Assembly (NCBI GenBank): GCA_902764145.1
Contig: CACWUS010000011.1
Location: 1 to 42,373 of the forward strand
DNA length: 42,373 nt
DNA from: an uncultured Erysipelotrichaceae bacterium
Lineage (GTDB): Bacteria > Bacillota_I > Bacilli_A > RF39 > UBA660
Reading direction: 5' to 3'
Below the pieces are notes generated by a model, which saw nothing but the letters and a program-made list of their open reading frames with translations, made no database searches and was not told where the DNA came from. Shown here in pieces: positions 17,056 to 25,331 of the stretch (position 1 is its first letter; each line of letters opens with the position of its first letter). A program made the position numbers and the translations under genes.

Positions 17056-18054
17056 ATGAGTGTATTAGTAACAGGTGGATGTGGATATATTGGTAGTCAT
17101 ACTTGTGTAGAATTATTAAATAGAAATTATGATGTTGTTATCGTTGATAATCTTTCTAATTCTAAAAGAAGTGTAGTTGATAAAATAGAAGAAATAACAC
17201 ATAAAAATGTTAAATTTTATGAAGATGATGTATGTGATAAAGATGCTTTAAGGAAGATATTTAATGAGAATAAAATAGACATGGTAATTCATTTTGCTGG
17301 TTTTAAAGCTGTAGGAGAATCTGTTTTAAATCCAATGAAATATTATCGTAATAATTTAGTATCAACTATATGTTTATGTGAAGTTATGAAAGAATATAAT
17401 TGTAAAAATTTAGTTTTTTCTAGTTCTGCTACTGTGTATGGTACTCCTAGAAGGGTTCCAATTAAAGAAACTGCACATTTATCTACTACGAATCCATATG
17501 GGACAACTAAATTGTTTATTGAAAGAATATTGACTGATTTATATAAATCTGATAATGAATGGAATATTGTGTTATTAAGATATTTTAATCCAATTGGTGC
17601 TCATGAGTCTGGATTAATTGGTGAAGATCCTAATGGTATTCCTAATAATTTAATGCCATATATTGTTAAAGTTGCAACTCATGAATTAAATGAATTAAGT
17701 GTATTTGGAAATGATTATAATACTAAAGATGGTACAGGAGTAAGGGATTATATTCATGTTGTGGATTTAGCAATTGGACACGTTAAGGCAATTGAAAAAA
17801 TAAATAAGAGTAAAGGTTTATTTATATATAATTTAGGTACAGGAAAAGGATATAGTGTACTTGAAGTATTGAATACTTTTATGAAAGTTAATAATGTTGA
17901 TGTTAAATATAAAATTGTTGGAAGAAGAAGTGGAGATGTTGCTTCTTGTTATGCAAATCCAGAAAAAGCATTAAAGGGCTTAGGATTTAAAACAACAAAG
18001 AATTTAGAAGAAATGTGTAGAGATGCTTATAATTTTGCAATAAAGAACAAATAG
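17056..18054 (+). CDS. galE: UDP-glucose 4-epimerase
   Basis: 332 residues, an extended short-chain dehydrogenase. GGCGYIGSH (7-15) binds NAD; Ser122-124 and Tyr148-x3-Lys152 (YGTTK) form the catalytic site; the substrate loop RYFNPIGAH is present. It interconverts UDP-glucose and UDP-galactose (or the GlcNAc forms). In this operon it may supply the sugar used by the GT4 half of the fusion protein. Length and motifs are normal. Confidence 0.93.
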   Translation: MSVLVTGGCGYIGSHTCVELLNRNYDVVIVDNLSNSKRSVVDKIEEITHKNVKFYEDDVCDKDALRKIFNENKIDMVIHFAGFKAVGESVLNPMKYYRNNLVSTICLCEVMKEYNCKNLVFSSSATVYGTPRRVPIKETAHLSTTNPYGTTKLFIERILTDLYKSDNEWNIVLLRYFNPIGAHESGLIGEDPNGIPNNLMPYIVKVATHELNELSVFGNDYNTKDGTGVRDYIHVVDLAIGHVKAIEKINKSKGLFIYNLGTGKGYSVLEVLNTFMKVNNVDVKYKIVGRRSGDVASCYANPEKALKGLGFKTTKNLEEMCRDAYNFAIKNK

Positions 18055-18061
18055 GTGAAAA

Positions 18062-18646
18062 GTGAATATATATGATTTTGACAATACAATTTATGATGGA
18101 GATTCTTGTAAAGATTTAGTTTTATTTGGACTAAAAAAACATCCTATTATAACTATTAAATCATTAATAAAATCAAATAGTTTAAACAGAAAATATAAGA
18201 AAGGAATAATTCCATTTGAACCTGTTAAAGAGGAGTTATTGTCTTTTATATTTAAAATTAATAATTATGAGGAATTTATTAATATGTTTGTAGATACTCA
18301 TATTAATAAAATAAAGAAATGGTATTTAGAAAATAAAACTGATAATGATATAATTGTTAGTGCTTCTTATGATTTGTGGATTAATAAGTTTGCAAGTAAA
18401 TTAAAAATTAAACATGTAATAACCACTAATGTTGATTCTAATGGTAAAATAATAGGTAAGAATTGTAAGAGAGAAGAAAAAGTTAGAAGATTAAAAAGTG
18501 AATATAAGAATTGTATTTTTGAAACTTCTTATAGTGACTCAGAGTCTGATAAACCAATACTTGAAGTAGCTAATAGTGCATATGTAGTTGAAGGAAATAT
18601 AATTAATAATTATAGTAGTAATTATAAATTTAAAAACAAAAAATGA
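18062..18646 (+). CDS. HAD-superfamily phosphatase (HAD-IB / PSP-like)
   Basis: 194 residues. The first HAD motif DFDNT (Asp5, Asp7, Thr9) comes right at the start, followed by a helical cap; motif II is IVSASY and motif IV YSDSESDKP. It resembles the small HAD-IB phosphatases related to phosphoserine phosphatase. The start is GTG at 18062, seven bases after galE, with a weak AGGTGA ribosome site. Its place at the end of a surface-polymer operon suggests a sugar- or glycerol-phosphate substrate, but that is inference. Confidence 0.75.
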   Translation: MNIYDFDNTIYDGDSCKDLVLFGLKKHPIITIKSLIKSNSLNRKYKKGIIPFEPVKEELLSFIFKINNYEEFINMFVDTHINKIKKWYLENKTDNDIIVSASYDLWINKFASKLKIKHVITTNVDSNGKIIGKNCKREEKVRRLKSEYKNCIFETSYSDSESDKPILEVANSAYVVEGNIINNYSSNYKFKNKK

Positions 18647-18685
18647 TATGTAAACAAAAAAAGGTTGACATATCATTTTGTTTAT
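18635..18685 (+). terminator. Hairpin overlapping the rpsP promoter
   Basis: AATGATATGT (18642-18651) pairs with ACATATCATT (18668-18677), with flanking A/T pairing beyond it and a 16-base loop. It contains the HAD stop codon and the TTGACA box of the rpsP promoter, so it may be both terminator and promoter. Confidence 0.55.
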
Positions 18686-18693
18686 TGTAATAT
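18665..18693 (+). promoter_or_regulatory. Promoter of rpsP-khpA
   Basis: A perfect TTGACA (18665-18670), 17-base spacer and TAATAT (18688-18693). Confidence 0.75.
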
Positions 18694-18720
18694 TATATGA
18701 AGAAGGAAGGAGATTATCAA

Positions 18721-18990
18721 ATGGCAGTTAAAATTAGATTAAAAAGAATGGGCGCTAAGAAAAGACCTTATTATCGTTTAGTAGTAGCTGATTCAAGAGC
18801 TAAAAGAGATGGTAATGTTATTGAATCTATAGGAACTTATATGCCTTTAGAAGCAGAAAAATATAATGTAAATAAAGAATCTGCATTAAAATGGCTAAAG
18901 GAAGGAGCTCAACCTACAGATACAGCTAAGAATATTTTAAGTGAAGTAGGTGTTATGGAAGAATTCCATAATTCTAAAAATAATAAATAA
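18721..18990 (+). CDS. rpsP: 30S ribosomal protein S16
   Basis: 89 residues from ATG 18721. The reading frame is open from an ATG at 18697, but AAGGAAGGAG lies just before 18721 and the protein then begins [19 protein letters not shown] as in S16 proteins, so the later start is chosen. S16 binds 16S rRNA during assembly of the small subunit. The order rpsP-khpA is the widely conserved one in Bacillota, but rimM and trmD, which often follow, are replaced here by an unknown gene. Confidence 0.97.
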   Translation: MAVKIRLKRMGAKKRPYYRLVVADSRAKRDGNVIESIGTYMPLEAEKYNVNKESALKWLKEGAQPTDTAKNILSEVGVMEEFHNSKNNK

Positions 18991-19232
18991 TGAATTTAGT
19001 TGAATTTTCTGAAATGATTGTTAAAAAGCTAGTTAAGGAACCAGATCTTGTAAAAGTACAACAATTTGATAGTGAAGATGAAACTGTAATTGAAATTGTT
19101 GTTGCTGAAGATGATATGGGTCGTGTAATTGGTAAAAAAGGTAAAATCGCTAACAGTATTAAATCATTAATTCAAGCAAAAGCTTATAATGATGGAAATA
19201 ATAAAGTAAAAGTAAACATAGATTCATTTTAA
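18990..19232 (+). CDS. khpA: KH-domain RNA-binding protein KhpA
   Basis: 80 residues, a single KH domain with GxxG loop GKKG (48-51). KhpA binds RNA together with KhpB and affects cell division and elongation in Gram-positive bacteria. The start overlaps the rpsP stop by one base. Length and the opening (NLVEFSEMIVKKLV) match the family. Confidence 0.93.
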   Translation: MNLVEFSEMIVKKLVKEPDLVKVQQFDSEDETVIEIVVAEDDMGRVIGKKGKIANSIKSLIQAKAYNDGNNKVKVNIDSF

Positions 19233-19256
19233 GAACTTATAAAGTTCTTTTTTATT
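19231..19256 (+). terminator. Terminator after khpA
   Basis: AAGAACTT pairs with AAGTTCTT around ATA, followed by a T run. The next promoter's -35 starts at 19255. Confidence 0.85.
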
Positions 19257-19282
19257 GCATTTTAATATATATGTAGTATAAT
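19255..19282 (+). promoter_or_regulatory. Promoter of the gene at 19309
   Basis: TTGCAT (19255-19260), 16-base spacer, TATAAT (19277-19282). Confidence 0.6.
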
Positions 19283-19308
19283 AAGTTTGTTTGATTGGGG
19301 GATTTATA

Positions 19309-19800
19309 ATGGATAACGATGATGAAATACTTATAGAGCAATATTTTCCATATAGAAATATGACTATTGATGAAAGAAATTTATGTATAAATTTACTATT
19401 AAATACTAAGGATATCTGTGATAGTGAGATAAGTATAAATGAACATTCTAGTTCTATTTACGATATATTATTTATGAATCTAAGTAAAACTGAAGAAGGC
19501 GCTATAAGATTTGATGGCGCTACATATAATGATGATGAAAATAGGCTAGTAAGTGGATTTGTTGTTAGAAGCAATAATAAATATTATGTTAGAACTGATG
19601 TATTTAGATTTAATGATGTATTACAAGAGGAAGATAAAGAATATTCTATAACAGATGAATTCATTTTTAAGAATGGAAAAGTATATAGAAGATCAAGATA
19701 TACTGATAGTTGTGAATTTTTTGAAAGTGAAGTAAGACTATTAAATGGATTAGAGTTAGATGAATATTTAGAAAGTAAAGTAAGAAAATTTAGAAAATAG
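19309..19800 (+). CDS. Hypothetical acidic protein
   Basis: 163 residues from ATG 19309, chosen because the GGGGGA ribosome site (about 19297-19302) lies before it; an in-frame TTG at 19291 would put that site inside the gene. The protein is acidic, soluble, without signal or membrane segments, and its middle looks beta-rich (FVVRSNNKYYVRTDVFRF). I do not recognise the family. It has its own promoter and converges on gerAB, sharing a two-way terminator. Confidence 0.7.
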   Translation: MDNDDEILIEQYFPYRNMTIDERNLCINLLLNTKDICDSEISINEHSSSIYDILFMNLSKTEEGAIRFDGATYNDDENRLVSGFVVRSNNKYYVRTDVFRFNDVLQEEDKEYSITDEFIFKNGKVYRRSRYTDSCEFFESEVRLLNGLELDEYLESKVRKFRK

Positions 19801-19826
19801 ATTAATTATTTGTTAATCTATTTTTT
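19794..19826. terminator. Two-way terminator between the hypothetical gene and gerAB
   Basis: AAAATAGATTAA pairs with TTAATCTATTTT around a seven-base loop. A runs on one side and T runs on the other let it work in both directions. Both converging stop codons fall in or next to the stem. Confidence 0.85.
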
Positions 19827-20890
19827 ATTAGTGTAATAATAATAACTATAAACATAAATACTAATAGTGAAAATGGTAACCAAATATATTCATATGATTC
19901 ATTGTAATTATTATTAAAGAATATAAAATTTGGAATAGCAAAAGATATTAATAAAATTAATATATTAATAATTTTACTTTTTTTGATACTTAATTTAAAT
20001 GTATCTTTTAGTGATGAAAATACAAATGATAGCATAGTAGAAGAAGCATTTATAATGTATAAAATCCATAGCATAATACTTATATTTTCAAGTGAATCAA
20101 GAAATGAAAATAATTTAATTCTTTTAAGAGTAGTATATAGTGGATAATCAAATAAATTACTAGTATTTATACCAAGAATGCCTATTGTCGTAGACATTGA
20201 TAAAAATATCATTATAAAAGCTATAAGAATGGTTAAATAATAATATTTGTTAAACTTTTCTTTATCTACAATTTGGTTCATAGATATTATATTTATATGA
20301 ATTATTGGAATTGTAAAATAAAAAGCAAAAATAATAGATGAGATAATAATACTATTTAAACTTACATCTATGATAGGCAAAAAGTTTTGAAAATTAACTT
20401 GGGGAAGTAAACTAAAAAAGTCAAATAGAAATATTATTATAGATATATATAGTGATATAGTTGATACTCTAGTTATAGTTTCTATTCCTTTATTAGCAAC
20501 ATAAAAAGTTAGTAATAGTATAGATATTAACAAAATATATTTTGGTGTTTCGATTAGATATTGACTTGACAGAAAAGTTGTTAATCTATATGTCAATAAA
20601 ATGTATCCAAATAGTGAACAAGCTAATGTTGGTATTATTAAAAAGTATGAAAAGTTATTAAATATATTTTTTAGTTTTGAAGAGAAATTAGTATTTTTAT
20701 TTGTTTTAAAAAATTGTAATATAAAATAAGAAATAATAATGGATATAACAAAACCAATTATGAGTGAAATTGGAGTTGCATTTCTTGATGAGTGTAATGT
20801 ATAAGAACTAAATATTCCATAGAATGGCGCACTGCAAAGTGAGCAAATTAGAGAGGATAGTCCAAAACTATTTATCTTTTCGTTTTTCAT
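19802..20890 (-). CDS. gerAB: Spore germination permease GerAB family
   Basis: 362 residues with about ten membrane segments, family of GerAB/Spore_permease in the APC superfamily. In germinant receptors this subunit binds the small-molecule germinant in the inner spore membrane. The conserved family opening (glycine/serine in segment 1 after a short polar N-terminus) and overall length fit. It is the last gene of the A-C-B ordered operon and overlaps gerAC by four bases. The germinant is not predictable from sequence. Confidence 0.85.
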   Translation of the reverse strand: MKNEKINSFGLSSLICSLCSAPFYGIFSSYTLHSSRNATPISLIIGFVISIIISYFILQFFKTNKNTNFSSKLKNIFNNFSYFLIIPTLACSLFGYILLTYRLTTFLSSQYLIETPKYILLISILLLTFYVANKGIETITRVSTISLYISIIIFLFDFFSLLPQVNFQNFLPIIDVSLNSIIISSIIFAFYFTIPIIHINIISMNQIVDKEKFNKYYYLTILIAFIMIFLSMSTTIGILGINTSNLFDYPLYTTLKRIKLFSFLDSLENISIMLWILYIINASSTMLSFVFSSLKDTFKLSIKKSKIINILILLISFAIPNFIFFNNNYNESYEYIWLPFSLLVFMFIVIIITLIKNRLTNN

Positions 20891-21957
20891 TTTCTCATTT
20901 CTCCTATAGAAGTAATAGTTGTATCAACATTAACTTTAATCTTTATTTTGTCTAGTTTGTTATTCCAATTATTATTTTTGAAATTAAAGTAATCTGTATC
21001 ATGTCTATATATATAATTTCCTATACCAATAAAATCAATTTTATTATTTACACTTATCTTTACAATATCATTTATATTCCTTTTTATAAAAGTATTAACA
21101 ATACTACTTATTTTTTTTGTTGAGTTTACAGAATCTAAGTTATATGAGCATTCATAACTAGAAAGTTTCCCATTTGTTTTAACATTAATATTAAATATAT
21201 TATTATTCCATTTGTATGATGTTTTAATATCATTAAGTGAAATAGTGAAGTCTTTATTATCGCATGGGATATTGATAGAAGTTTTCTGTATATTATTTGT
21301 AATCATATTATAGAAAATGCCATCTTTGTCATCTAGTATTATTTTCTCTTTATTTTGATTAAAACCAATTATATTCTGAAGATATAATACTTTTTCACCA
21401 TTATTTTCTTTTACAACTAAATTTGGATATATTTCATCTATACCATATTCTTTTTGTTTATATATAAGATCTAAAAATGAAAGCGGTGTGGAAGATGAAA
21501 ATATTTTGTTGTTAAATTCCATTAAATCTTTTATATAAAGAGCAGAACCTTTATTATCTTTATATATATTTAGAACCTCATCTTTATATTTATCATCAAC
21601 ATAGTAAACATAGAAATTCATTTTTGATTTAGAATCTCTTAAGAAATAATCTTGATAATCATTTTTGTTTTTTATTGTACTTTCTGTTAAAATTATTACT
21701 TTTAAGTGTGATATAAATAAGTCTTTATTAGATAATTTTGATAGTTCTGTTAAACACTCTTCAATTGATACTCCTTTTGTTTTATATACTTTTATTTTGG
21801 TTTCATTTTCATTTTCAATTATTTGACTTGTTATATAATAATTATTATCTTTATAGTCAATTAGCATTCCACTAATAATAACTAAATTATTTATTTCTAT
21901 GTAATCGCATCCATATAGTATTAGTATTGAAAATATTACTATTATTAATTTTTTCAT
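20887..21957 (-). CDS. gerAC: Spore germination lipoprotein GerAC family
   Basis: 356 residues. Lipoprotein signal with lipobox LYGC (Cys17). The mature start (DYIEINNLVIISGMLIDYKD) matches the Ger(x)C family, which begins with an E-I-N-x-x-x-I-x-x-x-I-D pattern. It is the outer-face subunit of the germinant receptor and helps assemble it. It overlaps gerAA and gerAB by four bases on each side. The gene sits between A and B, whereas B. subtilis gerA has the order A-B-C. Confidence 0.87.
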   Translation of the reverse strand: MKKLIIVIFSILILYGCDYIEINNLVIISGMLIDYKDNNYYITSQIIENENETKIKVYKTKGVSIEECLTELSKLSNKDLFISHLKVIILTESTIKNKNDYQDYFLRDSKSKMNFYVYYVDDKYKDEVLNIYKDNKGSALYIKDLMEFNNKIFSSSTPLSFLDLIYKQKEYGIDEIYPNLVVKENNGEKVLYLQNIIGFNQNKEKIILDDKDGIFYNMITNNIQKTSINIPCDNKDFTISLNDIKTSYKWNNNIFNINVKTNGKLSSYECSYNLDSVNSTKKISSIVNTFIKRNINDIVKISVNNKIDFIGIGNYIYRHDTDYFNFKNNNWNNKLDKIKIKVNVDTTITSIGEMRK

Positions 21958-23348
21958 ATGTCTCCTTTGTTAGTATTTTGTGTTAATAATCCATTTTTTA
22001 TTAACTCTTTTTTATTTTTGTGAATAATAGGAGAGAATGTTATTAAAAATGGTTTACCAAACGATTTAATACTACATAAATTGGTTATTAAGAATATAAA
22101 ACCAAAAAGTATTCCAATCATTCCAAGTATACAAGATAATATCATTATTAAATATCTATATAATCTAATGAATGATTGAAAGTCTTGATATGAAAAAAAT
22201 ATAGATGATATAGCAGTAAGTGCTACTACTATTACCATTATTGGTGAAACTATTCCTGCTGATACTGCGGCATCTCCTAATACTAACGCGCCTAAAATTG
22301 AAAGTGATGTTCCTCTTGAAGTAGGAGTAAGTGCATCTGCTTCATAAAGTATTTCAAATGTAATCATTAATATTAACAGTTCAACAATTGCAGGAAATGG
22401 AACGTTTGATCTTTGAAGAGAAAAATTAATTAATAAGTCAGTTGGCAGCATTTGCTGATCATATGTTGTCAATGATAAATATATAGCAGGAGCAAAAATT
22501 GTTATATATAGGGCTAATATTCTTATATATTTAACAAAATAAGTAAAAAAACTTTTTTGATAATTATCTTCATCATTATAAAAATAATCTACAAAAAAAG
22601 TAGGAATAATTAAAACATTATTTGAGTTTTCACTAAGTATACATATTTTACCTTCTGTAAGTGATTTAGCTATTGTATCAGGTTTTTCAGTTGATTTAAT
22701 TGTTGGAAATATTGATTTATTTTCATGATTAATTAATTCTTTAATATAGTATGTATCTAATATTTTATCTGTTTTAATTTCTTTAATTTTATTTATAGTA
22801 TCATTTAATAAATCTTTATCAACAATATCATTCATATACATAATACATATTTTAGTATTAGTTTTACTTCCAAGTGTTAATTCATTCATATAAAGATTTT
22901 TATCTTTAATTCTTTTTCTTATTAAACCAATATTAGTATTATAATTTTCGTTAAAAGAATCTTTTGGCCCTTTTATAGTTGGTTCACTTGAGGGTTCTGA
23001 TATACTTCTATCTAAAAGAGCTTTTGTTTCAAATGCTATTATTTCATTTTTATATATTAAAATAGTAAATCCATTAAATAGATAATTAAATACATCACTT
23101 TCTTTAATTTCAATAAAACTTATTGAAGGTATATAATTACAAATGTCTTTTTTTAATGAACTAAATATTTCATTTTTAAATAGACTTCTATCTGATAAAT
23201 AATTTAGTATAAAATTGTTAGATTGTTCTGATGAAGAAACAGATTGAATATTAATTACAAATATTTTATTCATACCAAAATAAACTTCTTTTATTTGAAG
23301 ATCTGGCATATGTTCTTTTGAATTGTATAATTCATTTATTATATTCAT
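21954..23348 (-). CDS. gerAA: Spore germination receptor subunit GerAA family
   Basis: 464 residues. The soluble N-terminal half contains the hallmark segment SEPTIKGPKDSFNENYNTNI followed by RKRIKD, and the C-terminal half has about five membrane segments (such as PAIYLSLTTYDQQMLPTDL and FPAIVELLILMITFEILYEA). GerAA subunits form a channel for ion release during germination. No clear ribosome site precedes ATG 23348, although a CATAATA lies three bases before it; late-sporulation control would be expected but no convincing SigG promoter was found. It is divergent from cotE across 85 bases. Confidence 0.9.
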   Translation of the reverse strand: MNIINELYNSKEHMPDLQIKEVYFGMNKIFVINIQSVSSSEQSNNFILNYLSDRSLFKNEIFSSLKKDICNYIPSISFIEIKESDVFNYLFNGFTILIYKNEIIAFETKALLDRSISEPSSEPTIKGPKDSFNENYNTNIGLIRKRIKDKNLYMNELTLGSKTNTKICIMYMNDIVDKDLLNDTINKIKEIKTDKILDTYYIKELINHENKSIFPTIKSTEKPDTIAKSLTEGKICILSENSNNVLIIPTFFVDYFYNDEDNYQKSFFTYFVKYIRILALYITIFAPAIYLSLTTYDQQMLPTDLLINFSLQRSNVPFPAIVELLILMITFEILYEADALTPTSRGTSLSILGALVLGDAAVSAGIVSPIMVIVVALTAISSIFFSYQDFQSFIRLYRYLIMILSCILGMIGILFGFIFLITNLCSIKSFGKPFLITFSPIIHKNKKELIKNGLLTQNTNKGDI

Positions 23349-23433
23349 ATTATTATTATGGTTTTAAAATATAAAAAAATGTATTGTGACTTATTTAGAT
23401 TAAAAGCATATTTTATATTAGGAGGCATTTGTC

Positions 23434-23970
23434 ATGTTTAATAATTATAAAGAGATTGTAACAAAAACAGTTATAGGGAAAGGAAAAAAGACTTTTAAAA
23501 ATGACTATGAAGTTGAGTTAGAGAGGAAAGCTGATACCGTTTTAGGATGTTGGGTAATTAACCATAATTTAAAAGGAGTTAAAGATGGAGATTATATTAG
23601 AATAAATGGAAGTTATGATATAAATATTTGGTATAGTTATGATAATAATACTAAAACTGATGTTGTTAGTAAAAAAATGTTTTATGAGGAAAAAGTTAAA
23701 GTTAGAGTAAAAGAAAATGCATATTTAGATGATGAATCTGAAATAATAATCAGAAGTCTTAAAAATCCTAGTTGTATAGATGTAAGTAGTGAAGATAAAA
23801 AGATAAAATATACAATTTCTAAAGAACTTGGTATTGAAATAGTGGGAGATCAAAAAATAAAGATACCTGTATCTAACAATGAAGATGATTACGATATTAT
23901 TATTGATGAAGATGAAATTAATAAAGAAATAGATAAAGAAGTTAATGAAAACTATATAAATGATAAATAA
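23434..23970 (+). CDS. cotE: Outer spore coat morphogenetic protein CotE
   Basis: 178 residues. The opening (YKEIVTKTVIGKGKKTFK), LGCWVINH, a DINIWYSY segment followed by NNTKTDVV, and YLDDESEIIIRSLKNPSCIDV line up with B. subtilis CotE from memory of that sequence. CotE builds the outer spore coat in the mother cell. The tail is very acidic (D/E-rich), as in other CotE proteins. AGGAGG precedes the ATG. A GCATATT stretch just upstream could belong to a SigE-type promoter, but its spacing is unclear. Together with gerA it shows that the host makes spores. Confidence 0.9.
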   Translation: MFNNYKEIVTKTVIGKGKKTFKNDYEVELERKADTVLGCWVINHNLKGVKDGDYIRINGSYDINIWYSYDNNTKTDVVSKKMFYEEKVKVRVKENAYLDDESEIIIRSLKNPSCIDVSSEDKKIKYTISKELGIEIVGDQKIKIPVSNNEDDYDIIIDEDEINKEIDKEVNENYINDK

Positions 23971-23999
23971 GTAAAATTTATTTTTTACTTATTTTTGTT
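23965..23999 (+). terminator. Terminator after cotE
   Basis: A 12-bp stem (23965-23976 with 23983-23994) that includes the cotE stop, followed by T's. Confidence 0.85.
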
Positions 24000-24077
24000 T
24001 TTGATTTTTAAATTATCATTAATATAAAAGAGAATTATTAGAATTTGGTATGAGCACATTTTTTCCTTTTTGTCAAA

Positions 24078-24105
24078 TTGACTTTATTTTTTCTATAAGT
24101 ATAAT
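24078..24105 (+). promoter_or_regulatory. Promoter of the DHH phosphoesterase gene
   Basis: TTGACT (24078-24083), 16-base spacer, TATAAT (24100-24105). Confidence 0.7.
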
Positions 24106-24150
24106 AAGATTAACATTTATTATTAAATGTTGAAAGGAAGAAATGCAAAA

Positions 24151-25203
24151 ATGCAAGATAGTAGGAATATCAAGACTACTCTTGATGAACTATTGAGTAA
24201 GAATGACAGAGTTTTCATAGTGCCACATAACAGACCTGATATGGATGCACTTGGTGCTGCGATAGGTATGTCATTGATTTGTAAAAAGAATAAGAAAAGG
24301 AGTTTTATTGTAATTGATGATAATATTGAAAAATTAGAGTCAGCTACAAGAAAGGTAATAGAGGAGATTGAAAGTGAATTTGATATTATAAAGGCTAGTG
24401 ATATACCAAATTTTATTACTGATAAAAGTTTAATGGTATGTGTAGATGTAAATAAGGATTATTTAATATCTACTAAAAAATACTTGAGCGATTTTAGTGA
24501 TATATTTGTAATAGATCATCATAAAACTGATGAACATACTATTAAGACACCATACTTGTTTGTTGATGAGAAATTATCTAGTGCTTGTGAAGAAGTGAGT
24601 AGATTACTATTTTCATATGGAGTTAAAATAAATAAAGATCATGCTAATTATTTACTTGCAGGAATTATTTTAGATACAAATAAACTAAGTAAAAATGTAA
24701 GTACAGAAACATTTTCTGTTGCAACTAAACTAACTAGTAAAGGAGCAGATGCAACAATAGCTAATAACATGTTTTTAGAAGATTTTGAACATGATAGAGC
24801 TATTCAAAGACTTGTTGACAATACAACATTTCCAAACTTTGTTTTTGCAATAGCTAGTGATAAAGAAGATAGTGGAAAAATATATGATGTTGAAGATATA
24901 GCTAAAGCATCTGATTATTTGCTTAAATATCAAGTAAATGCAACTTTTGCAATGGGATATATTGATGAAGAGACTGTTTCAATTAGTGCTAGAAGTAAAG
25001 GAATAATAGATGTTTCAAAAATAATGAGATTATTTGGTGGTGGCGGAAATGAACATTCTGCTGCTGCAAGAGTAAAAGGTATGAGTATTGATAATATTAA
25101 AAAATTCTTAAATGATGTATTAATACCTGCTGGTTATTTAGAATATGCTGATATAAATGCTTTAAGAGAAGAAGAAGGTATGACACTTAACTTGACAAAA
25201 TAA
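24151..25203 (+). CDS. DHH/DHHA1 phosphoesterase, GdpP-like without membrane part
   Basis: 350 residues from ATG 24151; AAAGGAAG (24133-24140) lies well placed before it, while the earlier in-frame ATG 24127 lies before that site. The DHH domain has RPDMDALGAA (28-37), a VDVN segment and DHHKTD (122-127); the DHHA1 domain has SARSKG and GGGGNEHSAAA (296-306). The sequence follows the catalytic half of GdpP, the c-di-AMP phosphodiesterase, but lacks GdpP's membrane, PAS and degenerate GGDEF parts. It could be a soluble c-di-AMP or pApA/nanoRNA phosphodiesterase. The similarity to GdpP runs through both domains, so c-di-AMP is my first guess. Confidence 0.82.
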   Translation: MQDSRNIKTTLDELLSKNDRVFIVPHNRPDMDALGAAIGMSLICKKNKKRSFIVIDDNIEKLESATRKVIEEIESEFDIIKASDIPNFITDKSLMVCVDVNKDYLISTKKYLSDFSDIFVIDHHKTDEHTIKTPYLFVDEKLSSACEEVSRLLFSYGVKINKDHANYLLAGIILDTNKLSKNVSTETFSVATKLTSKGADATIANNMFLEDFEHDRAIQRLVDNTTFPNFVFAIASDKEDSGKIYDVEDIAKASDYLLKYQVNATFAMGYIDEETVSISARSKGIIDVSKIMRLFGGGGNEHSAAARVKGMSIDNIKKFLNDVLIPAGYLEYADINALREEEGMTLNLTK

Positions 25204-25286
25204 GTTGAAAAAACACTTTATAAATGATATTCTATAAGTGGATGTGATTTATATGAAGTATTTTGTAGATTACATAATAGAAAATA

Positions 25287-25319
25287 AAAAATAGAGTATT
25301 TTTATGATACTCTTTTTTA
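25287..25319 (+). terminator. Terminator before prs
   Basis: AGAGTAT (25293-25299) pairs with ATACTCT (25307-25313), flanked by A and T runs. Confidence 0.75.
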
Positions 25320-25331
25320 GTGGAGGATTTT

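Noticed and set aside
23349..23433. SigE/SigG promoters between gerAA and cotE
   Set aside because: CATAATA and GCATATT pieces occur, but spacing to partners and to the start codons does not fit, so they are not listed as features.
25237..25293. Tiny frame (about 18 codons) before prs
   Set aside because: No clear ribosome site; it runs into the terminator stem and has no repeated amino acid pattern that would suggest attenuation.
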